A stretch of 64,000 nucleotides of DNA from Hydrogenophilales bacterium (GTDB taxonomy: Bacteria; Pseudomonadota; Gammaproteobacteria; Burkholderiales; Thiobacillaceae): contig JADJCP010000006.1 of NCBI GenBank assembly GCA_016703155.1, forward strand, positions 62,001-126,000, given 5' to 3'. This document shows, one piece after another, positions 9,044-17,234 of this stretch (within the stretch, counting starts at the first letter, position 1; every line of letters starts with the position of its first letter). The notes below the pieces were generated by a model. It made no database searches, had not been told where the DNA came from, and worked only from the letters and a program-made list of their open reading frames with translations. The position numbers and the translations under genes were made by a program.

Positions 9044-10327
9044 TCAAGCAAAGGTGTCGGCCCAGATGTGGTCGAACCAGGTTTTGTTGTACTCGAAGTT
9101 GATCTCGTCGCTGTCCTCGGAGGCGCCGCCGCCAGGTTGGCGGATGTAGGCCTCCTTGTCCGGGTCGTAGCGCATCACCACGGCAATCGGGCCGGAGGTG
9201 TGGTCCGACGTCGCCGAATAGCTGGTACTGCCGATAATGGGATACGAGTTCGGCTCGCGGTCGTTGTACATCTCGACCAGCGCGGCGGCGCAAATCTTCG
9301 CCTGATTGTTGGAGACGTGCGCCGACTTGGGCATGTTCGAGGCCACCGAGTCACCCAGGACATGCACGAACGGTACTTTCGGCGATTCGTAGGTAATGCC
9401 GTTCACCGGGCACCAGACGCCTGCCGAGTCGGCGCGTACCCCGGCGAGCTTGCAGATTGCGCCGGCGCGCTGCTTCGGGACGATGTTGATGACATCGGCC
9501 TTGACGTCCTCGAACTCGCTGGTGACGATCATGCTCTTGTGATCGACTTTGGTCACCAGGTTGTAGGGACGATGGTCGATCATCCCGGCGTAGTACTTCT
9601 TCCAGGCCTTCTTGAACATGGGCCCTTTGGAAACCACGTCGAAATGGCCGTCGAGCATGATGATCTTCGACTTCGGCTTATGCTGTTTGAAGTAGTGCGC
9701 CACCATGCAGGCGCGCTCGTAGGGGCCCGAGACGCAACGGCCCGGAGGCGGCGGGCTGGCGATGACGAAGACGCCGCCATCGGGCATCGCTTCAAGCTGC
9801 TTTTTCAGCAGTGTTGCCTGCGAAGTGGCCAGGGTCGGCCCCTGCTTCCAGGCATGCAGTACCTTGCCGGCGGCCTCGCCTTCGGCATAGCCCTCGATCA
9901 GGTCGGTCATGAACTCGATGCCGGGTGCCAGGACCAGACGGTCGTAGGCAATCTTCTTGCCGTCCTTGGTCGTCACCGAGCGCTTGTCGGTATCGACGCC
10001 GATGACGGTGTCATGCACCATGTTGATGCCGTAGCCCGGCAGATTCTTGTAGCTTTGCACCGTCTCTTCCATGGTGCGCAGGCCGCCCAGCACCCAGTTG
10101 GTCATCGGGCAGGAGAAATACTGGGCGTTCGATTCGATCAGGGTGACCTTGATCGTGGGATCCCACATGCGGATGTACTTGGCACAGGTGGCGCCGCCGA
10201 AGCCGGCACCGACGATGACGATGTGGGGTCTCCCGGAGGATGGTTTGGCGTGTGCCGAAGCCGAGGCCAGGGCGCCGGCCAGACTGGCGCCGGCGAATTT
10301 CAGAAAATCGCGTCGCTGCATGGTCAT
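9044..10327 (-). CDS. FccB-like flavoprotein lacking one redox cysteine
   Basis: 427 residues with a Tat signal (QRRDFLKFAGAS) and an FAD-binding N-terminal fold (HIVIVGAGFGGATCAKYI). It is homologous along its length to the flavoprotein subunit of flavocytochrome c sulfide dehydrogenase. C73 (YFSCPMTN) matches the FAD-linking cysteine (Cys42 of Allochromatium vinosum) and C198 (GRCVSGPYERA) matches redox Cys161. The partner cysteine, Cys337 in the NTCYS motif, is replaced by S369 (STSYS). GDAC is also GDSV. The C-terminal membrane-contact region is retained. It sits 16 bases behind a monoheme cytochrome gene. It probably still transfers electrons from FAD to cytochrome c, but the sulfide-disulfide chemistry must differ. 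Confidence 0.82.
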   Translation of the reverse strand: MTMQRRDFLKFAGASLAGALASASAHAKPSSGRPHIVIVGAGFGGATCAKYIRMWDPTIKVTLIESNAQYFSCPMTNWVLGGLRTMEETVQSYKNLPGYGINMVHDTVIGVDTDKRSVTTKDGKKIAYDRLVLAPGIEFMTDLIEGYAEGEAAGKVLHAWKQGPTLATSQATLLKKQLEAMPDGGVFVIASPPPPGRCVSGPYERACMVAHYFKQHKPKSKIIMLDGHFDVVSKGPMFKKAWKKYYAGMIDHRPYNLVTKVDHKSMIVTSEFEDVKADVINIVPKQRAGAICKLAGVRADSAGVWCPVNGITYESPKVPFVHVLGDSVASNMPKSAHVSNNQAKICAAALVEMYNDREPNSYPIIGSTSYSATSDHTSGPIAVVMRYDPDKEAYIRQPGGGASEDSDEINFEYNKTWFDHIWADTFA

Positions 10328-10343
10328 GATTCGTCTCCCGGGG

Positions 10344-10694
10344 TTATTTGATTGAAGCGAAGAACTCGCCGAGCGCTTCGTATTCGGAGTCGGTGTACCC
10401 CATGGCGTATTTCTTCATGACGGTGGTTTCGCGCTTGCCTGCCTTGAAGTCTTTCATGGCGGTGACGAGATAGGCTTTGTCCTGGCCGGCCAGTGCGGGT
10501 ATGGCGCCACTGCTTTTGCCGTTAGGACCGTGGCAGATGTAGCAGGTGGCAGCGATGGTCTTGGTGTGTGCGACGCAGACGCTGGCGGGGTTTTCCCAGC
10601 CGGCGATGAGACAGACCGGTTTGTCTTCAGCTTGTGCGGATACGGCAAAGAGCATGCCGCAGAAAATAAGAAATACTGATGCCTTCACGTGCAT
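10344..10694 (-). CDS. monoheme cytochrome c, FccA-like partner
   Basis: 116 residues. A signal peptide (ASVFLIFCGMLFAVSAQAE) precedes a class I cytochrome c with one heme site, C51-Y-I-C54-H55. The sixth ligand is probably M98 (KKYAMGYTDSEY). The length and single heme match the small cytochrome subunits of flavocytochrome c from green sulfur bacteria and some thiobacilli. It lies directly ahead of the FccB-like gene and is almost certainly its electron acceptor in the periplasm. Two extra cysteines at 28 and 40 in the N-terminal arm may form a disulfide. Ribosome site AAGGAGGG lies just before the ATG. Confidence 0.82.
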   Translation of the reverse strand: MHVKASVFLIFCGMLFAVSAQAEDKPVCLIAGWENPASVCVAHTKTIAATCYICHGPNGKSSGAIPALAGQDKAYLVTAMKDFKAGKRETTVMKKYAMGYTDSEYEALGEFFASIK

Positions 10695-10833
10695 TGTCCC
10701 CTCCTTGCAGGAGTCTTATTAGTCATGCGTGCGCCCATGGCGCTACGCCTCTACCCGTAAGTCATCTACCGACGACTTAGTACGTCAAGACTAAAGAGCT
10801 GGGTCTGCCGAGAAAAATAAACCTTGGATTCTC

Positions 10834-10847
10834 TTGATCATGATCAA
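10834..10847 (-). promoter_or_regulatory. FNR-type box upstream of the fccAB-like operon
   Basis: TTGATCATGATCAA is a perfect copy of the FNR/DNR consensus TTGAT-N4-ATCAA. It sits just past the stop codon of the Crp/FNR gene and about 146 bases before the cytochrome start. The neighbouring regulator carries the E-x2-S-R recognition pattern that reads this half-site, so the pair fits together. Confidence 0.8.
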
Positions 10848-10853
10848 AAAAAC

Positions 10854-11579
10854 CTATGGCTGACAGGGTTCCTTGGTTTCGCGCAGGGTACTGATCTGAG
10901 CCAGCTTGAGGCCGTTTTCGACCAGGATATGGGCGCCGTCGACCTGAATAAGCCCCTGTTTTTGAAGGAAGCCGAGCATGCGAGAAAAGGTTTCCTGGGT
11001 GAGTCCAAGCTTGGCGGCAATGTCCTGCTTGCGTGCCGGTAGAGAAAACTTGTAGGAAATCATGTCTTTTTCCGGTTGTTGCTGCATCAGGAAGCAGGCA
11101 ACACGCTGAACGCTGGAGCGCTGGGCGCAGATTTCGGTGTCGCGCAGGTTGTCCATCAGGCGTCGGGCAATGATTTCCATCGTCTGCTGGGCGATCGATT
11201 GGTCGCGCGTCAGTTCGCGCCGGAACAGATGCGCGTCGATGGCCAAAAGATGGCTGTCGCGACCGGCGACGGCGTGGTATGGACAGGCTTCGTTAAGTAC
11301 CAGGCAGGCCTCGCCAAGGCTTTCGCCGGGGCCGACCAAGGCGACTACCCGCTCCATGTCGTTGGGCAAGGGGATGAACAGACGGACCAGGCCGCTCACC
11401 AGGACGTACAACTGTTCGAGATTTTCGCCTTTGTGAGCGAGACGTTCATTCTTGTTGACCGTGACCAGCTTGGTCCCGGCCGACAGGCGTTCCATGCTTT
11501 CGGCCTGCCAGTTCTGGAAGAATCCCATGCGGCTCATGGTGTCGACATAGCGCGTCGTCGCAGCGGGCAGGCGAATCAT
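10854..11579 (-). CDS. Crp/FNR-family regulator without an N-terminal FeS cluster
   Basis: 241 residues. The cyclic-nucleotide-type beta roll spans about 20-135 (LYVLVSGLVRLFIPLP, GPGESLGEACLV), followed by a long dimer helix and a winged HTH (ARKQDIAAKLGLTQETFSRMLGFLQKQGLI). The recognition helix has E196, S199 and R200, the FNR combination that reads TTGAT. The N-terminal cysteine set of FNR is missing, so it resembles DNR-type or other non-FeS members and may sense heme/NO or another signal. The start is the ATG at 11579 with GGGAGG upstream. A matching box follows the gene, and the fccAB-like operon is the likely target. Confidence 0.85.
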   Translation of the reverse strand: MIRLPAATTRYVDTMSRMGFFQNWQAESMERLSAGTKLVTVNKNERLAHKGENLEQLYVLVSGLVRLFIPLPNDMERVVALVGPGESLGEACLVLNEACPYHAVAGRDSHLLAIDAHLFRRELTRDQSIAQQTMEIIARRLMDNLRDTEICAQRSSVQRVACFLMQQQPEKDMISYKFSLPARKQDIAAKLGLTQETFSRMLGFLQKQGLIQVDGAHILVENGLKLAQISTLRETKEPCQP

Positions 11580-12022
11580 GCCGGCCTCCCGTTCAAGCCG
11601 TGCCCCAGATCGCCGCGTATTGATTCGATGCGCGGCGCGGCGGCCCGGTGGTATGCCGATGCCGACCGTGTGCGTCGCCCCGGATCTCGAGTGCGTCCCA
11701 TAGTCCTGTCTCCTACGCCGTTGTCGTTTGATTATTCGGATAGGTCGAAGGCTTGATGACGCTGCCGGAGCCGACAGGGTAAACACTCTGTCCGGCCCTT
11801 TGGATGAACCATATTCAACTTATCCGAATATAAGAATATTCTTATCTTAAATTCGGGTCAACAGCTTTTTCTATGACTTGATAAAAAACCTGGTGGGTTC
11901 GGGGAGAGACTCCCCGGGAGGGGGGTCTCTCCGTATGCACAAGTAGCGCAATCAATCGTAGTTCGTCACAGATTGATTCGCTGGGCGGAAACCAACCACG
12001 CAATTGCGGCAATTGTTGAATA
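11580..12022. other. non-coding regulatory gap with palindromes
   Basis: These 443 bases between the prpF terminator and the Crp/FNR gene contain no convincing gene. They hold a perfect 16-base palindrome (11830-11845), flanking CCGAAT/ATTCGG arms, a TATTCGGATA/TATCCGAATA inverted pair (about 11732 and 11821), and a hairpin GGAGAGAC (11903-11910)/GTCTCTCC (11925-11932). The stretch is AT-richer than its surroundings and probably holds the promoter of the regulator gene. Confidence 0.45.
11824..11856. promoter_or_regulatory. operator-like palindrome ATAAGAATATTCTTAT
   Basis: A perfect 16-base palindrome at 11830-11845 is nested inside CCGAAT (11824) and ATTCGG (11851). Perfect symmetry in an AT-rich region ahead of a regulator gene suggests a dimeric repressor or activator site. 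The cognate protein is not known. Confidence 0.45.
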
Positions 12023-12054
12023 GAAAAAAATACGGGCGCCAGGGGCGCCCGTAT
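12023..12054 (-). terminator. terminator of the methylcitrate operon
   Basis: An 11-base perfect stem (ATACGGGCGCC/GGCGCCCGTAT, loop AGG) is followed, reading on the minus strand, by a run of T. It lies 17 bases past the prpF stop and is a classic intrinsic terminator. Confidence 0.85.
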
Positions 12055-12070
12055 TCATCGAAAAAACAAC

Positions 12071-13264
12071 TCAGAAAGTCCCGCCCGGCACCCTTACCCA
12101 GCCTTCCATCAACACCCGCGCGCTGCGGCTCATGATAGCTTTTTTCACCACCCATGCGCCATTAACCAAAGTGGCCTCCGCCCCCACCCGTAACGTGCCG
12201 GAGGGGTGACCGAAACGTACGGCACTGCGGGTACCGCCTCCGGCGGCGAGGTTGACCAGGGTGCCGGGGATGGCGGCGGCGGTGCCGATGGCCACCGCGG
12301 CGGTGCCCATCATGGCGTGATGCAGTTTGCCCATGGAGAGGGCGCGCACCAGCAGGTCGATGTCCTGGGCGGCCACCGGCTTGCCGCTGGAGGAGACGTA
12401 GTCGGCGGGCGGCGCGACGAAGGCAATTTTTGGGGTGTGCTGGCGCTTGGTGGCTTCGCCGAGGTTCTTGATCAGTCCCATGCGCAACGCGCCGTGGGCA
12501 CGGAGGTTCTCGAACATGGCCAGGGCCTTGGCGTCGCCGTTGATGGCGTCCTGCAATTCGGTGCCGGTATAGCCGATGGCGTCGGCGTCGACGAAGATGG
12601 TGGGTATGCCGGCGTTGATCAGGGTGGCCTTGAGTGCGCACAGTCCGGGCACGACCAGATCGTCGACCAGATTCCCGGTGGGGAACATGGCGCCGCCGCC
12701 TTCGCCTTCGCCCTCGTCGGCGGGATCAAGAAATTCCAGTTGTACCTCGGCGGCGGGGAAGGTCACCCCGTCCAGCTCGAAATCGCCGGTTTCCTGGACT
12801 TGCCCGTCGACCATGGGCACGTGGGCGATGATGGTCTTGCCGATGTTGGCCTGCCAGATGCGCACCGTCGCCATGCCATGGCTGGGAATGCGGCTGGCAT
12901 CCACCAACCCGGCCTGGATGGCGAAGGGCCCCACGGCTGAGGACAGATTGCCGCAATTGCCGCTCCAGTCGACGAAGGCCTTGTCGATGGACACCTGGCC
13001 GAACAGGTAATCCACGTCGTGCTCGGGCTTGCTGCTCATCGACAGGATCACCGTCTTGCTGGTGCTCGAGGTTGCGCCGCCCATGCCGTCGATCTGCTTG
13101 CCGTAGGGGTCGGGGCTGCCAATCACCCGCAGCAGCAGGGCGTCGCGCGCCGCCCCCGGTACCTGGGCGGCGGCGGGCAGATCCTGCAGGCGGAAGAACA
13201 CGCCTTTGCTGGTGCCGCCGCGCATGTAGGTGGCGGGGACTTTGACTTGGGGAAGATGGGCCAT
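12071..13264 (-). CDS. prpF: 2-methylaconitate cis-trans isomerase PrpF
   Basis: 397 residues, full length. PrpF isomerises the 2-methylaconitate made by AcnD so that it can be hydrated onwards to 2-methylisocitrate. Signature segments of the diaminopimelate-epimerase-like fold are seen: TYMRGGTSKGVFFRLQDLP, IDGMGGATSSTSKTVILS, VDWSGNCGNLSSAVGPFA with the conserved cysteine, and GGGTRSAVRFGHPSGTLRVGA near the end. It is the last gene of prpB-prpC-acnD-prpF, 12 bases behind acnD, and is followed by a terminator. Together with AcnD it replaces PrpD, the usual arrangement in many beta- and gammaproteobacteria. Confidence 0.93.
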   Translation of the reverse strand: MAHLPQVKVPATYMRGGTSKGVFFRLQDLPAAAQVPGAARDALLLRVIGSPDPYGKQIDGMGGATSSTSKTVILSMSSKPEHDVDYLFGQVSIDKAFVDWSGNCGNLSSAVGPFAIQAGLVDASRIPSHGMATVRIWQANIGKTIIAHVPMVDGQVQETGDFELDGVTFPAAEVQLEFLDPADEGEGEGGGAMFPTGNLVDDLVVPGLCALKATLINAGIPTIFVDADAIGYTGTELQDAINGDAKALAMFENLRAHGALRMGLIKNLGEATKRQHTPKIAFVAPPADYVSSSGKPVAAQDIDLLVRALSMGKLHHAMMGTAAVAIGTAAAIPGTLVNLAAGGGTRSAVRFGHPSGTLRVGAEATLVNGAWVVKKAIMSRSARVLMEGWVRVPGGTF

Positions 13265-13276
13265 CGCGTCAGTCTC

Positions 13277-15921
13277 CTAGGCAGCCTGGGTGGACTCGAG
13301 GAAATCCTGGGCAAAGCGTTGCAGCACGCCACCGGCCTCGTAGATCGAGACTTCCTCGGCGGTGTCGAGGCGGCAGGTCACCGGCACCTCGACGCACTCG
13401 CCGTTCTTGCGGTGGATCACCAGGGTGAGGTCGGTGCGCGGTTTGCGTTCGCCGATGACGTCGTAGGTTTCCGTGCCGTCGATGTTCAGGGTCAGGCGGT
13501 TGGTGCCCGGCTTGAATTCCAATGGCAACACGCCCATGCCGATGAGGTTGGTGCGATGGATGCGCTCGAAGCCCTCGGCGGCGATGGCTTCCACGCCCGC
13601 CAGACGCACGCCCTTGGCGGCCCAGTCGCGCGAGGAGCCCTGGCCGTAATCGGCCCCGGCGATGATGATGAGCGGCTGCCTGCGCGCCATGTAGGTCTCG
13701 ATGGCTTCCCACATGCGCATCACCTTGCCGTCCGGCTCGACGCGGGCCAGCGAGCCCTGCTTGACCTGGCCGTCGATCACGGCCATTTCGTTGATCAGCT
13801 TGGGATTGGCGAAGGTGGCGCGCTGGGCGGTGAGATGGTCGCCGCGGTGGGTGGCGTAGGAGTTGAAGTCCTCTTCGGGCAGGCCCATCTTCGCCAGATA
13901 CTCGCCCGCCGCGCTGTTGGCCATGATGGCGTTGGAGGGCGACAGGTGGTCGGTGGTGATGTTGTCGCCCAGCACCGCCAGCGGCCGCATGGCTTTAAGC
14001 GTGCGCGGATAGGCGGCCAGCGCGCCGGCCCCTCGGTATCCCAGTAGGGCGGACGGCGGATATAGGTCGATTGCGGGCGCCAGTCGTAGAGCGGGCTCGA
14101 GGCCTCCGTCACCGTGCCCAGGTCGAACATGGGGGTGTAGATCTGGCGGAACTGCTCCGGCTTCACGCTGGCGGCGACGATGGCGTCGATTTCCGCGTCG
14201 CTCGGCCAGATGTCCTTGAGGGTGACCGGCTGGCCGTCCGTGCCCGTGCCCAAGGCATCCTTTTCGATGTCGAAGCGCATCGTGCCGGCAATGGCATAGG
14301 CCACCACCAGCGGCGGCGATGCCAGGAAGGCCTGTTTGGCGTAAGGGTGGATGCGCCCGTCGAAGTTGCGGTTGCCCGACAGGACGGCGGTGGCGTTGAG
14401 GGCGCGGTCGATGATTTCCTGCTGAATCTTCGGGTCGAGCGCGCCGGACATGCCGTTGCACGTGGTGCAGGCGAAGCCGACGATACCGAAACCGAGTTTT
14501 TCCAGTTCGGGCAGCAGCCCGGCTTCCTTGAGGTATAGCTCGGCCACCTTGGAGCCGGGAGCAAAGGAGGATTTGACCCAGGGCTTGCGCACCAGGCCGA
14601 GCCGGTTGGCCTTGCGCGCCAGCAGGCCGGCGGCGACGACGTTGCGCGGGTTGCTGGTGTTGGTGCAACTGGTGATGGCGGCGATGATCACCGCGCCGTC
14701 CGGCAACAGGCCCTGGGCCTCTTCCGCCCTGGCCTTGTCCAGGTCCACGGCGATGCCGCGCTCGGCCAGGGCCGAGGTGGGCAGGCGTTTGTGGGGATTG
14801 GAGGGCCCCGCCATGTTGCGTTCCACGCTGGACAGATCGAACGACAGCACCCGCTCGTACTCCGCCTTGGCCAGGCTGTCGGCCCACAGGCCGGCGGTCC
14901 TGGCGTAGTGCTCCACCAGGGCCACCTGCTCGGGTTCGCGTCCGGTGAGCTTGAGGTAATCGATGGTCTGCGGGTCGATGTAGAACATGGCTGCGGTGGC
15001 GCCGTATTCCGGGCACATGTTGGAGATGGTGGCGCGGTCGCCGATGGACAGGCCCGCCGCGCCCTCGCCGAAGAATTCGACCCAGGCGCCCACCACGCGC
15101 TCCTTGCGCAGGAACTCGGTGAGGGCCAGGACGATGTCGGTGGCGGTGATGCCGGGCTGGCGCTTGCCGGTCAGCTTGACGCCGACGATGTCGGGCAGGC
15201 GCATCATGGAAGCGCGGCCCAGCATGACGGTTTCCGCCTCCAGTCCGCCGACGCCGACGGCGATGACGCCCAGGGCGTCGACGTGGGGCGTATGGCTGTC
15301 GGTGCCGACGCAGGTATCGGGGAAAGCGATTTTTTTACCCAAACCATCGTCGCGAACCTGAATGACCGGCGACATCTTCTCCAGATTGATCTGGTGCATG
15401 ATGCCGTTGCCCGCCGGAATCACGTCGACGTTCTTGAAGGCGGTCTTGGTCCACTCGATGAAGTGGAAGCGGTCCTCGTTGCGGCGGTCCTCGATGGCGC
15501 GGTTCTTGGCGAAGGCCTCCGGATCGTCGCCGCCGCATTCCACCGCCAGGGAGTGATCGACGATCAACTGGGTGGGTACAACTGGATTCACTTGGGCCGG
15601 GTCGCCGCCTTTATCGGCAATGGCGTCGCGCAGGCCGGCCAGATCCACCAGGGCGGTCTGTCCGAGGATGTCGTGGCACACCACGCGGGCGGGGAACCAG
15701 GGGAAGTCCAGATCGCGCTTGCGTTCGATGAGCTGCCGGAGAGCGTCGGCGAGCATGGCCGGGTCGCAGCGACGTACCAGATTCTCCGCCAGGACGCGCG
15801 AGGTGTAGGGCAGCGTGTCGTAGGCGCCGGGCTGAAGGGCCTCGACGGCGGCGCGGGCGTCGAAATAATCCAGGTTGGCGCCCGCCAGAGGCTTGCGATA
15901 AGCGGTGTTCATGCCTGTCAC
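13277..15921 (-). CDS. acnD: 2-methylcitrate dehydratase AcnD (single-base frameshift)
   Basis: An Fe/S-dependent aconitase-family enzyme that dehydrates 2-methylcitrate. The N-terminal frame runs to about 14030 and the C-terminal frame continues from there: ...STYIRRPPYWDTEG joins AGALAAYPRTLKAMRPLAVLGDN. Restoring one G in the four-base G run (C run 14029-14032 on the plus strand) gives a continuous protein of about 881 residues, normal for AcnD. FeS cysteines appear in FACTTCNGMSG and TSCTNTSNP, and the swivel domain in DYGQGSSRDWAAKG. The start may be the GTG at 15921 (AAAGAGA upstream) or the ATG at 15912, where homologues begin (MNTAYRKPL). A sequencing error is the likeliest cause of the break. 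Confidence 0.9.
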
Positions 15922-15937
15922 TTGTGTCTCTTTCCGT

Positions 15938-17086
15938 TTAGCGCTCGGCGATGGGCACGTAGGCGCGCTCGTCGGGGCCGACGTATTCGGCGTTCGGGCG
16001 GATGATCTTGTTGTCGATGCGCTGTTCGATGAGGTGCGCCGCCCAGCCGGTGGTGCGCGAGATGACGAAGATGGGCGTGAACATTGGCGTCGGCACCCCC
16101 ATCATGTGGTAGCTGGACGCACTGTACCAATCCAGGTTGGGGAACATCTTCTTGATCTCCCACATCACCGATTCGATGCGGTCGGAGATGTTGTACAGGT
16201 TCATGTTGCCGCCGGCCTCGCAGAGCCGCTTCGAGACCGCCTTGATGGCGACGTTGCGCGGGTCGCCGATGGTGTAGACCGGGTGACCGAAACCGATGAC
16301 GATCTCCTTGCTGGCGACGCGCTGGCGGATGTCCTGCTCGGCATGGTCGGGGTCGCGGTAGCGGGCGATGATCTCCATGGCGGCCTCGTTGGCGCCGCCG
16401 TGCTTCGGGCCGCGCAGGGCACCGATCGCCCCGGTGATGCAGGAATAGAAGTCGGACAGGGTGCCGGAGATGACCCGGGCGGTGAAGGTCGAGGCGTTGA
16501 ATTCGTGCTCGGCGTAAAGGATGAGCGACACGTCCAGGGCGCGCCGGGTCAGCTCGTCCGGCTTCTTGCCGTGCAGAACGTGCAGGAAGTGACCGGCGAC
16601 CGTGTCGTCGTCGGTTTCCAGTTCGACGCGCTTGCCGCTGTTGGCGTAATGCCACCAGTAGAGCAGCATGGAGCCGAAGCAGGAGACCAGCCGGTCGGCC
16701 AGGTCGCGCGCGCCCTCGACCGGGTGGCCGTGCGTCTCGCGCTCGATCGTGCCGAGCATGGAGCAGCCGGTGCGCATCACGTCCATCGGGTGGGCGTCGG
16801 CGGGGATCTGTTCCAGCACCGTCTTCAGCGCGGCGGGCAGGCCGCGCAGGCCGGCGAGTTTCTTCTTGTAGGCGTCGAGCTGGGTTTGGGTGGGCAGTTC
16901 GCCGTGGACCAGCAGGTAGGCGACTTCTTCGAAGGTCGATTTCTCGGCCAGTTCCAGGATGTCGTAGCCGCGGTAGTGCAGGTCGTTGCCGCTGTGGCCG
17001 ACGGTGCAGACCGCCGTGGTGCCGGCGTTAACGCCGGACAGGGCGACGGATTTCTTTTTCGGTTTTTCCTGGATCGTCTCGCTCAT
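15938..17086 (-). CDS. prpC: 2-methylcitrate synthase PrpC
   Basis: 382 residues. Condenses propionyl-CoA with oxaloacetate to 2-methylcitrate. Citrate synthase-family features: TAVCTVGHSGNDLHYRGYDI, the catalytic histidines in GPKHGGANEAAMEI and GFGHPVYTIGDPR, and the aspartate region SASSYHMMGVPTPMFTPIF. The length fits PrpC rather than the longer GltA. The start at 17086 follows GGAGA; an in-frame extension upstream would run into the double-hairpin repeat and is rejected. It is the second gene of the operon, separated from prpB by that repeat. Confidence 0.93.
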   Translation of the reverse strand: MSETIQEKPKKKSVALSGVNAGTTAVCTVGHSGNDLHYRGYDILELAEKSTFEEVAYLLVHGELPTQTQLDAYKKKLAGLRGLPAALKTVLEQIPADAHPMDVMRTGCSMLGTIERETHGHPVEGARDLADRLVSCFGSMLLYWWHYANSGKRVELETDDDTVAGHFLHVLHGKKPDELTRRALDVSLILYAEHEFNASTFTARVISGTLSDFYSCITGAIGALRGPKHGGANEAAMEIIARYRDPDHAEQDIRQRVASKEIVIGFGHPVYTIGDPRNVAIKAVSKRLCEAGGNMNLYNISDRIESVMWEIKKMFPNLDWYSASSYHMMGVPTPMFTPIFVISRTTGWAAHLIEQRIDNKIIRPNAEYVGPDERAYVPIAER

Positions 17087-17125
17087 CGTTGTCTCCAAAT
17101 CAAGTCCGGGGCATCGGGTCTTTAT

Positions 17126-17227
17126 ACCCCGCCCTTTGAAAAAAAGGGGGGGTGAGGGGGATTTGACGGCAGTGGGACTGGATGACACCGCTAAATCCCC
17201 CTGGCCCCCCTTCGCAAAAGGGGGGAA
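17126..17227. repeat. double-hairpin C5/G5 intergenic repeat, copy A
   Basis: About 100 bases with two C-run/G-run hairpins pointing at each other: CCCTTTGAAAAAAAGGGG with GAGGGGGATTT on the left, AAATCCCCC with CCCCCCTTCGCAAAAGGGGGG on the right. The same architecture recurs at 28868-28973. It lies between prpB and prpC inside the operon and could form strong RNA structure there. Confidence 0.8.
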
Positions 17228-17234
17228 TCAAGCA

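Noticed and set aside
9068..10351. Plus-strand frame of 427 codons opposite the FccB-like gene
   Set aside because: Exact antisense of a Tat-exported flavoprotein; His/Val/Asp-rich shadow without motifs.
13277..15921. acnD as two separate natural genes
   Set aside because: One added base in a four-base G run gives a continuous normal-length AcnD, and the second half has no start signal of its own.
17126..17227. CRISPR-like repeat array
   Set aside because: There are only paired hairpins at two distant places, with no regular spacers and no cas genes.
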